Below, piece after piece: positions 11,286 to 22,074 of a stretch of DNA of 64,000 nt (the stretch's first letter is position 1; each line of letters opens with the position of its first letter). The notes beneath the pieces were generated by a model. That model had not been told where the DNA came from, searched no databases, and saw only the letters and a list, made by a program, of their open reading frames with translations. Made by a program: the position numbers and the translations under genes. The DNA comes from Isoetes taiwanensis (Eukaryota > Streptophyta > Lycopodiopsida > Isoetales > Isoetaceae), in the NCBI GenBank assembly GCA_021234155.1, contig JAJEKV010000009.1, forward strand, positions 8,808,546-8,872,545, in the 5' to 3' direction.

Positions 11286-11756
11286 TGATTCTCCCCTCCT
11301 TAGAATGCATGCTGACCTTGGAAGTGAGTGTATACTTATACCGTTACACATTTTTTTCCGATTTCCGGAGGTAATATCTATCTATCTATCTACTCTATAT
11401 ATGTTCTTATGTTTGTCGCGCTTATCCGGCCGTCCGTTCGAGATCCGACGGCTTACGTGGGTTTGGGACGTATCCTACGGCCCAGATGGCCTGGGAGTTT
11501 ACATATAATATGTGTACCGCGGTCCTACGGTCCAGATTGATCTAATCCTGACCGTCGGTCCGAGATCCGACGGCTCACGTGGCTTGGGGACACATCCTAC
11601 GCTCCACGTGGCTTTGGGAATTATATGTAATGTAATAGATCCTACGGCTCATATTGCTTTTATATGGTGAGATCTTGATCGTTGATCGAGTCTAAGATCC
11701 TAAGGCTCATATTGAATGCTCTTCCTTAAGGAAAGGCTTTTAAAATTTTTTATGTT

Positions 11757-11835
11757 ATTGGAGGGATTCGAACCCTGGTCCTCGACCCCCCAAACCCCCC
11801 ACTCTAACCACTAGACCAAGCATTAATTCTATGGA
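11757..11835 (-). repeat. tRNA-like sequence, possible SINE head
   Basis: The minus strand has a good RNA polymerase III A box (tggtctagtgg) and B box (ggttcgaatcc) at normal spacing. The 7-base acceptor arms do not pair and the T stem has one mismatch, so this is not a working tRNA. A tRNA-derived SINE 5' end or an old tRNA pseudogene fits better. Confidence 0.55.
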
Positions 11836-11977
11836 TAATTTGTGTTTCAAATATACTTAAGGGTAATGTTCTAATTAAGATAAAATAGACTATAATATTC
11901 TAGGATGTTTTGAAAGTTTCTTCTAGAATGTAAGGAACCCAGGAGAATTAAAGGGAATATAAGGAAATCTCATAAAT

Positions 11978-12228
11978 GGGCAAAAATATGCTGGTGGGTA
12001 TCAAAAGCAGGCGTCCGGACACATGCTGACAGCACTCATATAGCACCCCATATGGCAGCTTGTTTAAGGTGTTACTGGTACTAGCACATGGTAATTAGGT
12101 AATCAATAGAAATATGTAACAACTCCTACTAATAACAAGTGGAATACTATGATAGAATAGTACATCCAGGGTGCTGATCTAAGTGCTGGGGCCGCGTTTT
12201 TTTGATACCCACTAGCATACTTTTGCCC
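11978..12228. mobile_element. 251-bp MITE (family 1, copy 2), 4-bp TSD
   Basis: It is the same length as the copy at 405-655 and highly similar to it. It begins gggcaaaaatatgctggtgg and ends actagcatacttttgccc, an inverted repeat of about 30 bp with two mismatches. It is flanked by aaat at 11974-11977 and 12229-12232. Confidence 0.9.
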
Positions 12229-12725
12229 AAATTGTAAGAGAATCTAGGAAAATATACAAGTCTAACGAAATCTTCATAATATCTAAGGGAATCTAAGAAA
12301 ATCTTGATGAAATCTTAGAGTTTTTTTAAGATTTTGCAAAAAGCGACAATAGAATGTTCTAAAATGTTTCATAATAAAGGTATACAATATAAATCTTGAA
12401 AAAAAAATTATTCTAGATGCTCAGGGCAAGCGCCTCAGTCTAGGAATAAAAAATGTTTTAAAAATATTGCACAGATCCAAAATAGATTATTTTGGAAGAT
12501 TTTAAATGCTCATGGGTAATCAAAATAGAAAATTCTAAGAGAATCTAGGGGAATCTTCATGAATGCTAAATGTAATACATAGAATGTTGAAGAATGTAGA
12601 GGAATCACAAGAGAATCTCAGTAGAATCATTGGTTATCTAGAGCACTACAGGGCCTTACACCGTAAGAACATGCTAAAACTGGAACAATGCGCCGTAGGA
12701 CGTATTAATTTTCTTGTATATATAT

Positions 12726-13258
12726 ATTAAAACTTCAAAGTTTAAAATAGTTCAAGCACCGAGGTGCATTTCACATGCTTATCAAAATCACAAAGTTCAA
12801 GGACCGAAGTCCAATACCACATCAGAGTAGAATAACACAAAACATGTAGACAATTCGAAACTGAAGAGTTCGGGTCATCAACAACCCTCTATACACGGGC
12901 AGGGCACGTACTGCTCACTAGCCTGCACATGTCAATATTTTAGTATATAGATAGTATAAGTAGGTTGTGGTTGAAGGGACCACCCCCTATATATAAACAT
13001 ATATAGAACTATTTACAAGAGGAGCTATCATGCTTATGGTTCGGAATCCATTGTGGTATAAGGAATGGTCAAGTTCCTATTGTAGCCAAGATGGACACGA
13101 CTTATTAACTATATGCTTTTCAAGCAGTTCGCGGTCATGTCCACATTGACAATACACCACGTCCTAGGGAACACGAAGGTGATCCCATCATTGGTAACCA
13201 TTATCAACTATGATGCATCTACCCCTGTTCTGCATACTTCTCGGCGAATCAAGTCTTC
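12726..13258 (-). other. 3' untranslated region of chromovirus M
   Basis: This matches, in reverse complement, the region between integrase and the 3' LTR of copy P (about 49045-49530), including the gcaccgaggtgcatttcac and aaggaccgaagtcc landmarks. No ORF is conserved between the copies. Confidence 0.75.
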
Positions 13259-14689
13259 CTACTTACCGCCGGAAGCGGGGTTGATAGCATCGTTGATGGT
13301 GCGGCCTTGAGATTCCCGCATGAAGTCCGGATAGTGCTTGTCCAAGTCTATCTTCATTACCCACGTAGCATCCTCAACTGGTAAGTGTTTCCACAACCAA
13401 GTATTGCAACATTTGAGTCCTTCTGGTTTGTTTGTAAGCTCGATCAAGAAGAGCTTCAGGCACTATTTCAAGTTGCTCTTCTGTCATTTCTAGGAGGGTT
13501 GGGGAATCCAAAACCTCCTCTGGATCAGGGGTATGTTGCTTCAGAAGACTCACGTGAAAAACCTTGTGGATCTTTAAGCGGGGTGGCAATTCCAAACGGT
13601 ATGCCTGCTCTCCAACACGTTCAATAATTTTGAACGGTCCAGCCCATCTGGGTGCTAATTTCTTGCAGTTGCCAATCTTAAGTTTGGCTTGCTTCACCTT
13701 AATTTTAAGCCAAACTGATTCGCCCACCTGGAAAACGCGTGGGGTTCTGTGCTTATCGGCTACACTCTTCTGGCGACTACGTGCAGCTAATAAATAACCA
13801 CGAACTTCCTCGACGAGCGCTTGCATCTCCAAAAGGCGTTGTTGAGAAACCTCCACTTTAGAAACGGGGTTATGCCATGTGTCTGGAGTGAGACATTGAT
13901 AACCATAATTTATCATAAAGGGAGACATTCTGGAAGATTCCTGCTTCATACTGTTATACGCAAACTCAACCAGATAAATATAGTCAGCCCATTGTGATTG
14001 CTTACTCCACACATAACTTCTCAGCATATCCTATATTATAATGTTTTAGTGTATTGTTTGGATCCAGCCCTAGATCGAACGGCCCAAGTTTTGAGTTAAA
14101 ATATTAACGGCTGAGATGCCTTTGATAGGGGTTAGGGGTATTTCATTTAGGGGTTAGGGGTTCAGCTATGGCGCCACCTGCGGCTGCAAGTCCTCCGTCT
14201 TCTGTTTCTGCTTCCGAGCCTCCCCTTTTCAAGTATGGCCGCCCAGTAGCCGGACCCGCGAGCACGTCATAGAGCGCCTTACTTCCAATCCGTCATCTCT
14301 TTTGGAATATATACCCTGATGATTGGTTTAGGAGAGGAAGATCAAGGGGACGAGGATTCGACTGGGGCTTCTGCTGTTAAAAGGTACTCTAAGATTGCCA
14401 GTAAATTTATGTTTGAGCAGATCTGATGAAGCTTCTACTTGGGAATGCTAGATCCACGCTTCTCGATTCTGCTGTACGAGCATTAACAGGCTCTGGCCTC
14501 TAAGACTTTTGTGCAGTAGAATCACTGGAGGAAGGATTTCCTAAGTTGTGTTGTTGCCGGATGTCTGATTGAAGTGTTTAATCCTGTATTTTATCACAGG
14601 GATTAAATAGTGTTAAGAGACTGCTGGTGCTTCATATGAATAGGCTAGAGTATAAGATTGCTCAGAGTTTGTGTTACAATATTGATACC

Positions 14690-14882
14690 TGAAGCTACAT
14701 CTGGCACATATTCGTTGATGGCCATTTGCATGGACTCTCTGGCTTTTGGTAAAGTTGAGAGAAAGCAGACAACTGAAGATGGCGATTTGGTAAATGTATA
14801 TGAATGCCATGATCTTATGAAGGCAGTTAAGGTCGGTCAAGGAGAAGAGCTTCAGAACAGATATGGAACATTTCCTTCATGA
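14690..14882 (+). pseudogene. Possible captured exon inside the Helitron
   Basis: One frame reads about 60 residues of ordinary soluble-protein composition (SLAFGKVERKQTTEDGDL, then NVYECHDLMKAVKVGQGEEL) and ends in a stop. Helitrons often carry host exon pieces. I do not recognise the parent gene. A proline/alanine-rich N-terminal-like peptide at 14168-14272 could be from the same or another source. Confidence 0.35.
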
Positions 14883-16995
14883 TGATTGCTGGGTAGACCT
14901 TATAGAAGAGAGTAGTCAGTAAAAAAAGAGCAGGTTTTGTTTACTTATTGTCACCCACATCGAAACTTTGGACTTAAGTATTGAATCATTGAACCCGTAT
15001 TTTGTAAATTGCAGATATCAGTATTTAGGCTATTATGGCGTTTGTGTTTCTAGCGCAACAATAGAAGCTGGGAATTTTAGTGCCAAAATGGAGGGACATC
15101 TCCAATATCTCTTTATAGATTGGCATCAAAAGTCTAAGTTTTTGCTGGGTTGTGGTCACCTTTTGGCCACCGTGCTCTGTTGAAAGTATGTAGATTTACA
15201 GTGTGTATTGAGATTTACAGTATGGAGGGTATATCTTATAATATTAATACATCATACTGTGCCCTCCCTCAAAGCAGGTGCAGTTACATTGTTAGCAATT
15301 GTACCTCCTGTTAGCCGGCCTCCATCTTCAACATGATCATATGAAAAAGCAAGCTAAAGGAACTAAGAATGAACCCGACAAAAATGGTAATGAGATCATG
15401 GTGTGAGAGCGGATTTTGGAGCAGAGGCGGAAGCGCCACATCAGCAATTCGCGATGGTTGCAATGTGCATCTGTGACTCATTGAGTAATACTAATAACAA
15501 CAAGAGAAAACATATCCCATTGTGTGGCATCATTGGCACATCTGGCCTGAGAAGCTCATAATCAAGTTCGTTGACAAATTTTAGTGGTAAGCATAGAGGA
15601 TCTGATTGCACAAGAAGGTTTAGATTCTAACATGGAATATCTGATTATGATTTGTCCAAGCCTTCTTAGGGATAGATGAACATGACAGGGAGGGCGATGC
15701 TGACCATTTCATGATTAAGTTTGATTGTTTTGTTACGATGTAGGTCTTTCAAGTGGTACCCAACCGGGGAGCATCGGTAGCGGAGACTCTCTTTCCAATG
15801 ACTACGAAGTGTTGATAACTCTGATTATCTGAAGCAGGTCGTTTCGATTCTATAGTGTGCAGAAGGTTTGTTTCATGGTTTTGAAGTGGTGCTATGAGAA
15901 CATACAGAGGGTAATAAAATTCAAGGTAGCTTTCAAACTAGCAAATAGTCTCTTATGGTGACACAGGAACGGAGTTGCTGAATGAAAAAGAGCAACAAAG
16001 GCCTCTAATCAAGTTCCAGCTTCTGTTTTGTTATGTCAACATTGGCTTTATAGTATTTGCCCATGTTGGTTCCTTCAAAGCTTATCACAGATTGAAACCA
16101 TCTGTATATAAAGATCTAGAGCATTTTGCATGGAGTGGGGAATCAACTACATTGGCATGATATTTATTTCTCTCCACAATTTACAACATATAAGGATGTT
16201 GTACTGAATGTCTTATTCCAGTTGTTGGAAAAATAGTGTGCAAAACCTACAAGGCACTTGATAAAATTTCTTTTGCCACTATTATCCTTTTGCGGGATAT
16301 CGAATAAGTCCAAATTGTAAATCTTTCACGTTAATTGAAATAAAACTTCTTTTCAGCTATGTTTTCTCTGTCTACACATCAATCAAGCAATCAAGCGATC
16401 TATATATTGTTGATACATGTTAAAAAGTGTCCTTTCTCCTTTCCATCTTCAAACCGAATTTAATTAGAGCTATAGTTTGTATAATAGCCACCAAATAAGT
16501 CCAATGTATCTAAGAAATCAATCTATAAAATTACACTTATATACAAACCACCATCAACAAATAAGTCAACATATGTAAGAATGTAATCCATAAAATTACA
16601 TCTACACAAATTACTGTTAAGATGAATTGAATTGTACAAAACAACTATCCAGTTCACCAATGACCTTGATAGACACATGTTTGATCGTCTAGGCACATAT
16701 AAACATCCACACTTACTCACGATTAGGATTGTTTTGACTTGACATTTACAGGGTCTTAACTTATGCCTAACAATTAAAAGCCCCACTGGTTGTGGATAAT
16801 AAACATTAATGAACATATAACATGTGTTTAAATCCCATTGGATGCAGACAAAAAAATTAATGAACATAGAAAATGACATAGAAAATTGGTTATAGATCAC
16901 ATATTGACAGGTTCGTCTTAGCCCAGTAATGCTTTGGCCCCGAATTTAATAATATATTCCACATCAAGTTACCTCAAGATTGCAAAGTTAGTATA

Positions 16996-17140
16996 AGTCC
17001 TTCCTTCCTCCCTCCCTCCCTCCCTCCCCCCCCTCCCTCCCTCCCTCCCTCCCCCCCTCCCTCCCTCCCTCCCTCCCTCCCTCCCTCCCTCCCTCCCTCC
17101 CTCCCTCCCTCCCTTCCTTCCTTCCTTCCTTCCTTCCTTA
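16996..17140. repeat. (CCCT)n / (CCTT)n microsatellite
   Basis: About 145 bases of ccct units grade into cctt units just upstream of the Helitron 3' hairpin. The glycine/arginine/glutamate reading frame on the minus strand is a by-product. Confidence 0.95.
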
Positions 17141-19999
17141 TGCCCGACCTTGGCCGGCACCATTACTAGTCCTCTATAATGCGATTGGTGCGCTCTGTCT
17201 GGCCATCCATTTGAGGATGATATGCGGTACTCATAGCAAGCTTGGTCTGAATGGTGGCAAAGAAATCTTTCCAGAATGCACTCACAAATTTGGGATCCCT
17301 GTCCGACACAATTACTCGTGGCATTCCGTGTAATCTGAAGATTTCCTTGGCAAATAGCAGAGCAGTATCAAAGGCTGTATCCGTGGTACGACATGGCAAG
17401 AAATGAGCCATTTTTGACAATTTGTCGACCACAACCATCAAGGCATCATATCCCCGGAGAGTTCTTGGAAGGCCGACAATGAAATCCATGGTTATCACTT
17501 CCCATTTGGCGTTGGGCACGTCCAGAGGTTGTAACTCACCTGGGATCCTTAACTGTTCCGCTTTAGTCTGCTGGCATATCTGACACTGCTTAATATATCT
17601 GGCAATGTCCTTCTTCATAGAAGGCCAAAAATAGCTGGAGCGAATCTTAAAGTAGGTTTTCATAAAGCCTGCATGTCCAGCTATAGGGCTATTGTGTGTG
17701 TCGTGAAGAATAAGTTTCCGAACTCCTGAAGTTCCCGGCATCCACAACTTATCCTTGTGATATAGTAAGTTGCCCTCTTTCTTATAGGCACGACAAACGT
17801 CGCGCTCTGCATCTGTGCGAGCTTCCTTAGTCAAACTATCCCAAATATCACAGAACTCGGGATCCGTGGCCAAGGTCTGTTGTATCTGTTTGCCAAACTC
17901 ACTGGTGAGCGTAGAGATGGCATTGCAATGGGTTCGGGTTACCAAGGGATGGCGTGACAAAGCATCCGCGACCACATTGTGCTTGCCAGGCTTATACGTA
18001 ATCTCAAAATCATACTCCTCCAAGAATTCCATCCATCTTCTTTGACGGAGATTGAGATTTGGCTGGGTGAATAAATAACGGAGACTTTGATGATCCGTAT
18101 CCAGCTGAAATCTTCTGCCAAGAAGGTAGTGTCTCCATATCCGCAGAGCACGAACAACAGCTAGCAATTCCTGATCATGGGTAGGATATCGCTGCTCTGT
18201 CTCATTCATTTTCTTTGAATCATAAGCAATAACCTTCCCCTCCTGCATTAGGACTCCACCGGTGGCAATTTTACTGGCATTCGTTGCCACTAGCTTATCC
18301 TGCTCAGGATCGGGCAATGTGAGAACTGGTGCGGATGTTAAGGCATCCTTAAGCTGTTGAAAACCCTCCTGAACTTTCGTCTTCCAGTGCTCCATCCAAT
18401 CTTTCACCTTCTCTTGCCTGGTAAGATTTGTAAGAGGAGCTGCAATCTTCGCAAAATCCTTTACAAATTTTCGGTAATATCCTGCTAATCCCAAGAAGCT
18501 GCGGACTTCGGAAACATTCTCTGGAATAGGCCATTCTCTTACGGCCTCTATCTTTGTGGGGTCCGTAGCAATTCCCTCTGCCGAAATGATATGGCCCAAA
18601 TAATCGACCTTCGGAGTGGCAAACTTGCACTTAGAGAACTTGGCATAGAGCTGATGACGCCGTAACTTTTGTAGGGCCAATCTAAGATGTTGCTCATGCT
18701 CCTCCAAGGTCTTACTATAGATGAGAATGTTGTCGAAGAAAATAACAACAAAGTCATCCAAGTATTGCCGGAAGACATCATTCATTAATCGCATGAAAGT
18801 TGCTGGGGCATTAGTTAATCCAAAAGGCATAACTGTAAATTCATAATGCCCATACCTAGTGCAAAAAGCTGATTTATGGATGTCCTCCTCCTTAATTCTT
18901 ATCTGGTGATATCCGGAGCGTAGGTCAATCTTTGAGAAATACTTAGCCCCTTGCAACTGATCCATTAGGTCATCTGCTCTAGGCAAAGCATAGCGATTCT
19001 TGATGGTATGCTTGTTGAGTTGTCGATAATCAATACACATCCTCAACGAGCCGTCCTTTTTCTTAACGAAGAGAATAGGAGCGCCAAAAGGCGAAACACT
19101 AGGTCGAATGAAACCTAGGTTTAATAGCTCCTGAAGTTGCTTCTTAAGTTCTGCCAATTCTGGAGGACTCATACGGTACGGGGCCTTGCTGGTAGGCTTG
19201 GTACCCGGCTCTAAAGCTATTTCACATTCCACCCCTCTAAAAGGAGGAAGTTTCTGAATCTCATCCGGGAAAAGGTCACCAAATTCTCGGAGAAGATTAG
19301 CAATCCCCTCTGGCAGGGTGTCGATTACCTGCTTCTGCTTAGCATCCGACTCAATGGAAGCAAGCCTAATGATGCAAAGGAGCTTTTCCTTGCGTATAGC
19401 TTTATCTAACTGTCTGATGGACATAGACTGCAGGATAGGGTTGAAGGGTTGACCTTTGATAGTGACGCGAGCTCCATTAGCTGCGTTGAAGGTAACTTCT
19501 CTCTTCTCGCAGTCTATGTTGGCTTTTGCGGAGGCCAGGAATTCCATGCCAAAAATGAGGTCATATTTGCCAATATCCATCAATTCGGCACCCAAAGCAA
19601 CTGGTGCACCCGGCAGCTGCATGTTGAGATTGATGCGACGGCCATGGGTATGCCTGACTTTACCACTGGCTAGAGTAACAGGCCTCGGTCGGGACCTCAG
19701 TGTTTCTAGACGTAAGACACGACCCATTCTAGGAGAAGCAAAATTATGTGTACTCCCCGTATCCATAAGAATTACAAAAGGCTTCCTGTCTACTTGGCCT
19801 ATGGTAGAAATAACAGCAGGCTGACTTTCAGCATTGCCGGTTTCTATAGCTGCAAGGATATGAGACGCACCGTGAATGTAATCGGGAGCCTCCTCCTCGA
19901 CAGGTTGTGTTGATTCGAGATCATCCCAGTCGAGGTCGGCCATAGCCAGCTGGGCAGTCTGCGTGACATAGGGGCAGTTCTGCATGAAGTGCCCTGGCC

Positions 20000-21145
20000 T
20001 CATACACCTGTAGCAAGCCTTATCTCGGCGGAGTTGTTCACGGGCCTCTTTAGGGATAGACTGTAAGAGGTTCCGAACTTCCTTGCCGGCATTGTTCTGC
20101 TTATCAGGCGCACTAAAGGTGACTTTCTTTTCCTGGCGGGCATAAGAGTTCTGCTGAGAGGGCCCCGGACTTGGCGAGCGGGGTCTATAAGGTGTGGACG
20201 GCCGTGGCTGCGAGTAGGAGCGGGACGCGGATACTGGCTCCTTGGCGTGTCCTCTTCAAGGCTCAATGCTTTAGCCTCAGCCTCTGCAACCGATTTCGGG
20301 TCTATGGCCTTAACCATCCGTTTGATTGATGGGGCCAACCCTTCAATATAGCCTTCCACTGCTCTTTTCTCATTCATACCGGGTACATACAATCTTAAGC
20401 GCATAAACTCATCTGTGTAGGCCTGAACCGACATACCCTTCTGTTCTAACCTATAAAAGGTCTGGATCTGTTGGCATTTGTGCGCACGAGGCACATAATG
20501 CGACTTAAAGGCCTTGGCAAACTTCCTGAAGTTGCATCTGCTCATGTCCAGATGCTTGGCTCTGGCATAGCCCTTCCACCAAATACGGGCAGCTCCTGTA
20601 AGGTTTGTGGTGGCAACCTTCCCGGTATCCTTTTCTGTCATGCCATAGGAACGTCCAAACTCTTTCATCTCGTCGAGCCAGGATTCCGCATTCAGTCCGC
20701 CCCTAGATTTCCCATCAAACTGGGCCAGTTTCCTGTTCTTCCATATACTGGTTATGGCCGTGTCAACCGTTTTACGGTACTCCTTGTCTCGGCGCTTCGT
20801 ATGGTCACTAGACGATGCAGACGACGTAGTGGACACCGAAGTGGCCGATCCAGAGGTGGCGCTATCCTTAGAAGAGGTCCGACGACGTTTGGCCTGAGGC
20901 TTCCTCGGTGCCGGGCCAGGACTGGCTTCAGGTGGGGACGGCTGTTGTGCAGGTGGGCTAGGCGGCATCGGAGGTAACTCCAGCCCGTCTTCTTGTAGGT
21001 GCTGGGGTGGATTGGCGTGCAATACATAGGCTTGCAACTCGCCTAGTTGCCTTTTCATTAACATGAGTTCCTGTTCAGGTGTCAACCTACTGGCGTTCGA
21101 GGGCGTTTGCCAGGCGGCATTGCGTGCACCGTCTATATCGAGCAT
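20000..21145 (-). CDS. Gag of chromovirus M (5' part of gag-pol)
   Basis: The frame is 381 codons, of which the first 300 or so are authentic. They comprise a leucine-rich start ([17 protein letters not shown]), a proline-rich and serine-rich linker with a basic KRRRTSS patch, then the capsid-like gag core (residues about 125-300) with [20 protein letters not shown] and [19 protein letters not shown]. After about residue 305 a frameshift gives an unrelated tail. The true reading continues in the pol frame through a CCHC knuckle at about 20021-19975. Gag packages element RNA into particles. Copy P has the same protein with stops. Confidence 0.88.
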   Translation of the reverse strand: MLDIDGARNAAWQTPSNASRLTPEQELMLMKRQLGELQAYVLHANPPQHLQEDGLELPPMPPSPPAQQPSPPEASPGPAPRKPQAKRRRTSSKDSATSGSATSVSTTSSASSSDHTKRRDKEYRKTVDTAITSIWKNRKLAQFDGKSRGGLNAESWLDEMKEFGRSYGMTEKDTGKVATTNLTGAARIWWKGYARAKHLDMSRCNFRKFAKAFKSHYVPRAHKCQQIQTFYRLEQKGMSVQAYTDEFMRLRLYVPGMNEKRAVEGYIEGLAPSIKRMVKAIDPKSVAEAEAKALSLEEDTPRSQYPRPAPTRSHGRPHLIDPARQVRGPLSRTLMPARKRKSPLVRLISRTMPARKFGTSYSLSLKRPVNNSAEIRLATGV

Positions 21146-21397
21146 TCATGAAAGTATAAGCAGACTTACAGTAACATACAATTTCATTAGGATAACATTT
21201 GCTGACAATGACAAGAAAAAGTACAAGGCGTTGCAGGTAACAGAAACTGATATTTCACTTCATTCAAATTGAATACAAAAACAAGTTAATTGGTACATAA
21301 GTTGGCACACCGAAACAGGTATTATACAGTGGAAGTTTTAAAGTCCTACTCGCCCTCAGCGTAACAACAACAAAAAACATCACTGGAGGGACCAAGC

Positions 21398-21855
21398 CTA
21401 GGGGTTCGCAAAGGGGTACAGGATCGAGTAGCGGACACTCTCCCGTACAGCCCTAACGAGCTTATAGCGTGCCCAGGCCTGGACAATGACTGGCTGATAT
21501 TCCCACGTTGGGCTGATAATGAGGAGATTGAAAAGCCTCCTTAAAGCGTAAAAGATCTGCCACAGGTGGTCGTTGGCGTCCTCGAAGGCCTCGTGCCTGG
21601 TCATGCTCCAGTAGTCCCATGTGCGGGTTAGAGTCTTCTTCAGGTCCTCAAAAGCTCTGTCCCTGAGGATATTAACTATCTCCATTCCTTTGGCTGGATC
21701 ATAAGGTTCTCCTGGTGGCGGGGGTTCCATCTCGTAACCTTCATCCCATTCTGGATATTCTCCATATCTCTGGCCATAGTCTTGCTCGGGCGGCCCGGGG
21801 TCATCCCTCCTGATCATGTCTGTAATCCTCTCCTCGTATTCCCAAAGGGTCTCTT
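21398..21855 (-). CDS. ORF-C of chromovirus M, probably a spliced downstream exon
   Basis: About 150 codons run from an acceptor-like AG at 21856-21857 through MIRRDDPGPPEQDYGQRYG to AYANP-like residues and a stop. The protein is acidic and proline-rich at the start, then has a helical-looking part (WDYWSMTRHEAFEDANDHLW) and a basic C-terminus (YKLVRAVRESVRYSIL). The first Met is at 21817, but homology with copy P begins right at the acceptor AG, so splicing to an upstream exon is likely. The sequence is conserved between the two copies. I recognise no domain. Confidence 0.6.
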
Positions 21856-22074
21856 CTGCAAGACAATGGAAATGAATATGGGTTGCATGGTTTTATTATA
21901 CTTAAATTCCAATAATTAGGAGAACTTAACATGGAAAGAACAATCATATTCTTCGATACCATACTACAGTCGATCAGAACAACGGAAATATATTATATTT
22001 TAGAATGGCTAAAGGATTTGCCAAAACAAGGTTTTACAATCATACGCAATACAAAAGTTGCGTAATACAATTAT

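Larger units (their letters stand above)
11286..12725. repeat. Compound insertion in the 3' untranslated region of chromovirus M
   Basis: Copy P has about 90 bases at this place; copy M has about 1.4 kb. The insert holds degenerate repeats of a ccgacggct or cctacggcc motif with cacgtgg (about 11410-11720), a tRNA-like box pair on the minus strand (11757-11835), a 251-bp MITE (11978-12228), and a region rich in agaatct-type words on both sides of that MITE (about 11880-12660). Exact borders and target duplication could not be fixed. No protein-coding gene is seen. Confidence 0.6.
14029..17169 (+). mobile_element. Non-autonomous Helitron inserted in integrase of chromovirus M
   Basis: Comparison with copy P shows a clean insertion between A and T within gcatatcctc. 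The insert begins TCCTATATTATAATG and ends CTAG, with the host T following. Eight bases before CTAG is a GC-rich hairpin (ccgacc-tt-ggccgg, one mismatch). TC start, CTRR end, a 3' hairpin, A/T insertion and no target duplication are the Helitron hallmarks. No Rep or helicase gene is present. It carries a short frame at 14168-14272 (MAPPAAASPPSS...), a coding-like segment near 14690-14882 and a further one at 15975-16160, possibly captured host exons that I cannot identify. Confidence 0.82.
13259..21145 (-). pseudogene. gag-pol polyprotein of chromovirus M (frameshifted, split by a Helitron)
   Basis: Gag starts at 21145 (MLDIDGARN). It holds the retrotransposon gag core with [12 protein letters not shown] and a zinc knuckle [14 protein letters not shown] at the join to pol. 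A frameshift near 20230 separates gag from pol. Pol (20003-17166) has protease [11 protein letters not shown] with [13 protein letters not shown], RNase H, and an integrase with HHCC finger ([14 protein letters not shown]...CQICQQTK) and D-D-E residues ([20 protein letters not shown]). The frame continues at 14028-13259 with the integrase C-terminus and a chromodomain-like YLV...ATWVMKIDLDKHY. The RT box is FFDN (normally FFDD, Asn at 18729-18731) and the first RNase H acid is Asn (ATNAS, 18279-18281), so polymerase activity should be lost. Confidence 0.93.

Noticed and set aside
11757-11835. Functional tRNA gene
   Set aside because: A and B boxes are good, but the acceptor arms do not pair and the T stem has a mismatch.
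16969-17163. Gly/Arg/Glu-rich minus-strand protein
   Set aside because: It is the translation of a CCCT microsatellite.
20471-20977. Plus-strand ORF opposite gag of chromovirus M
   Set aside because: It is antisense to a clear gag domain and has arginine-rich artefact composition.
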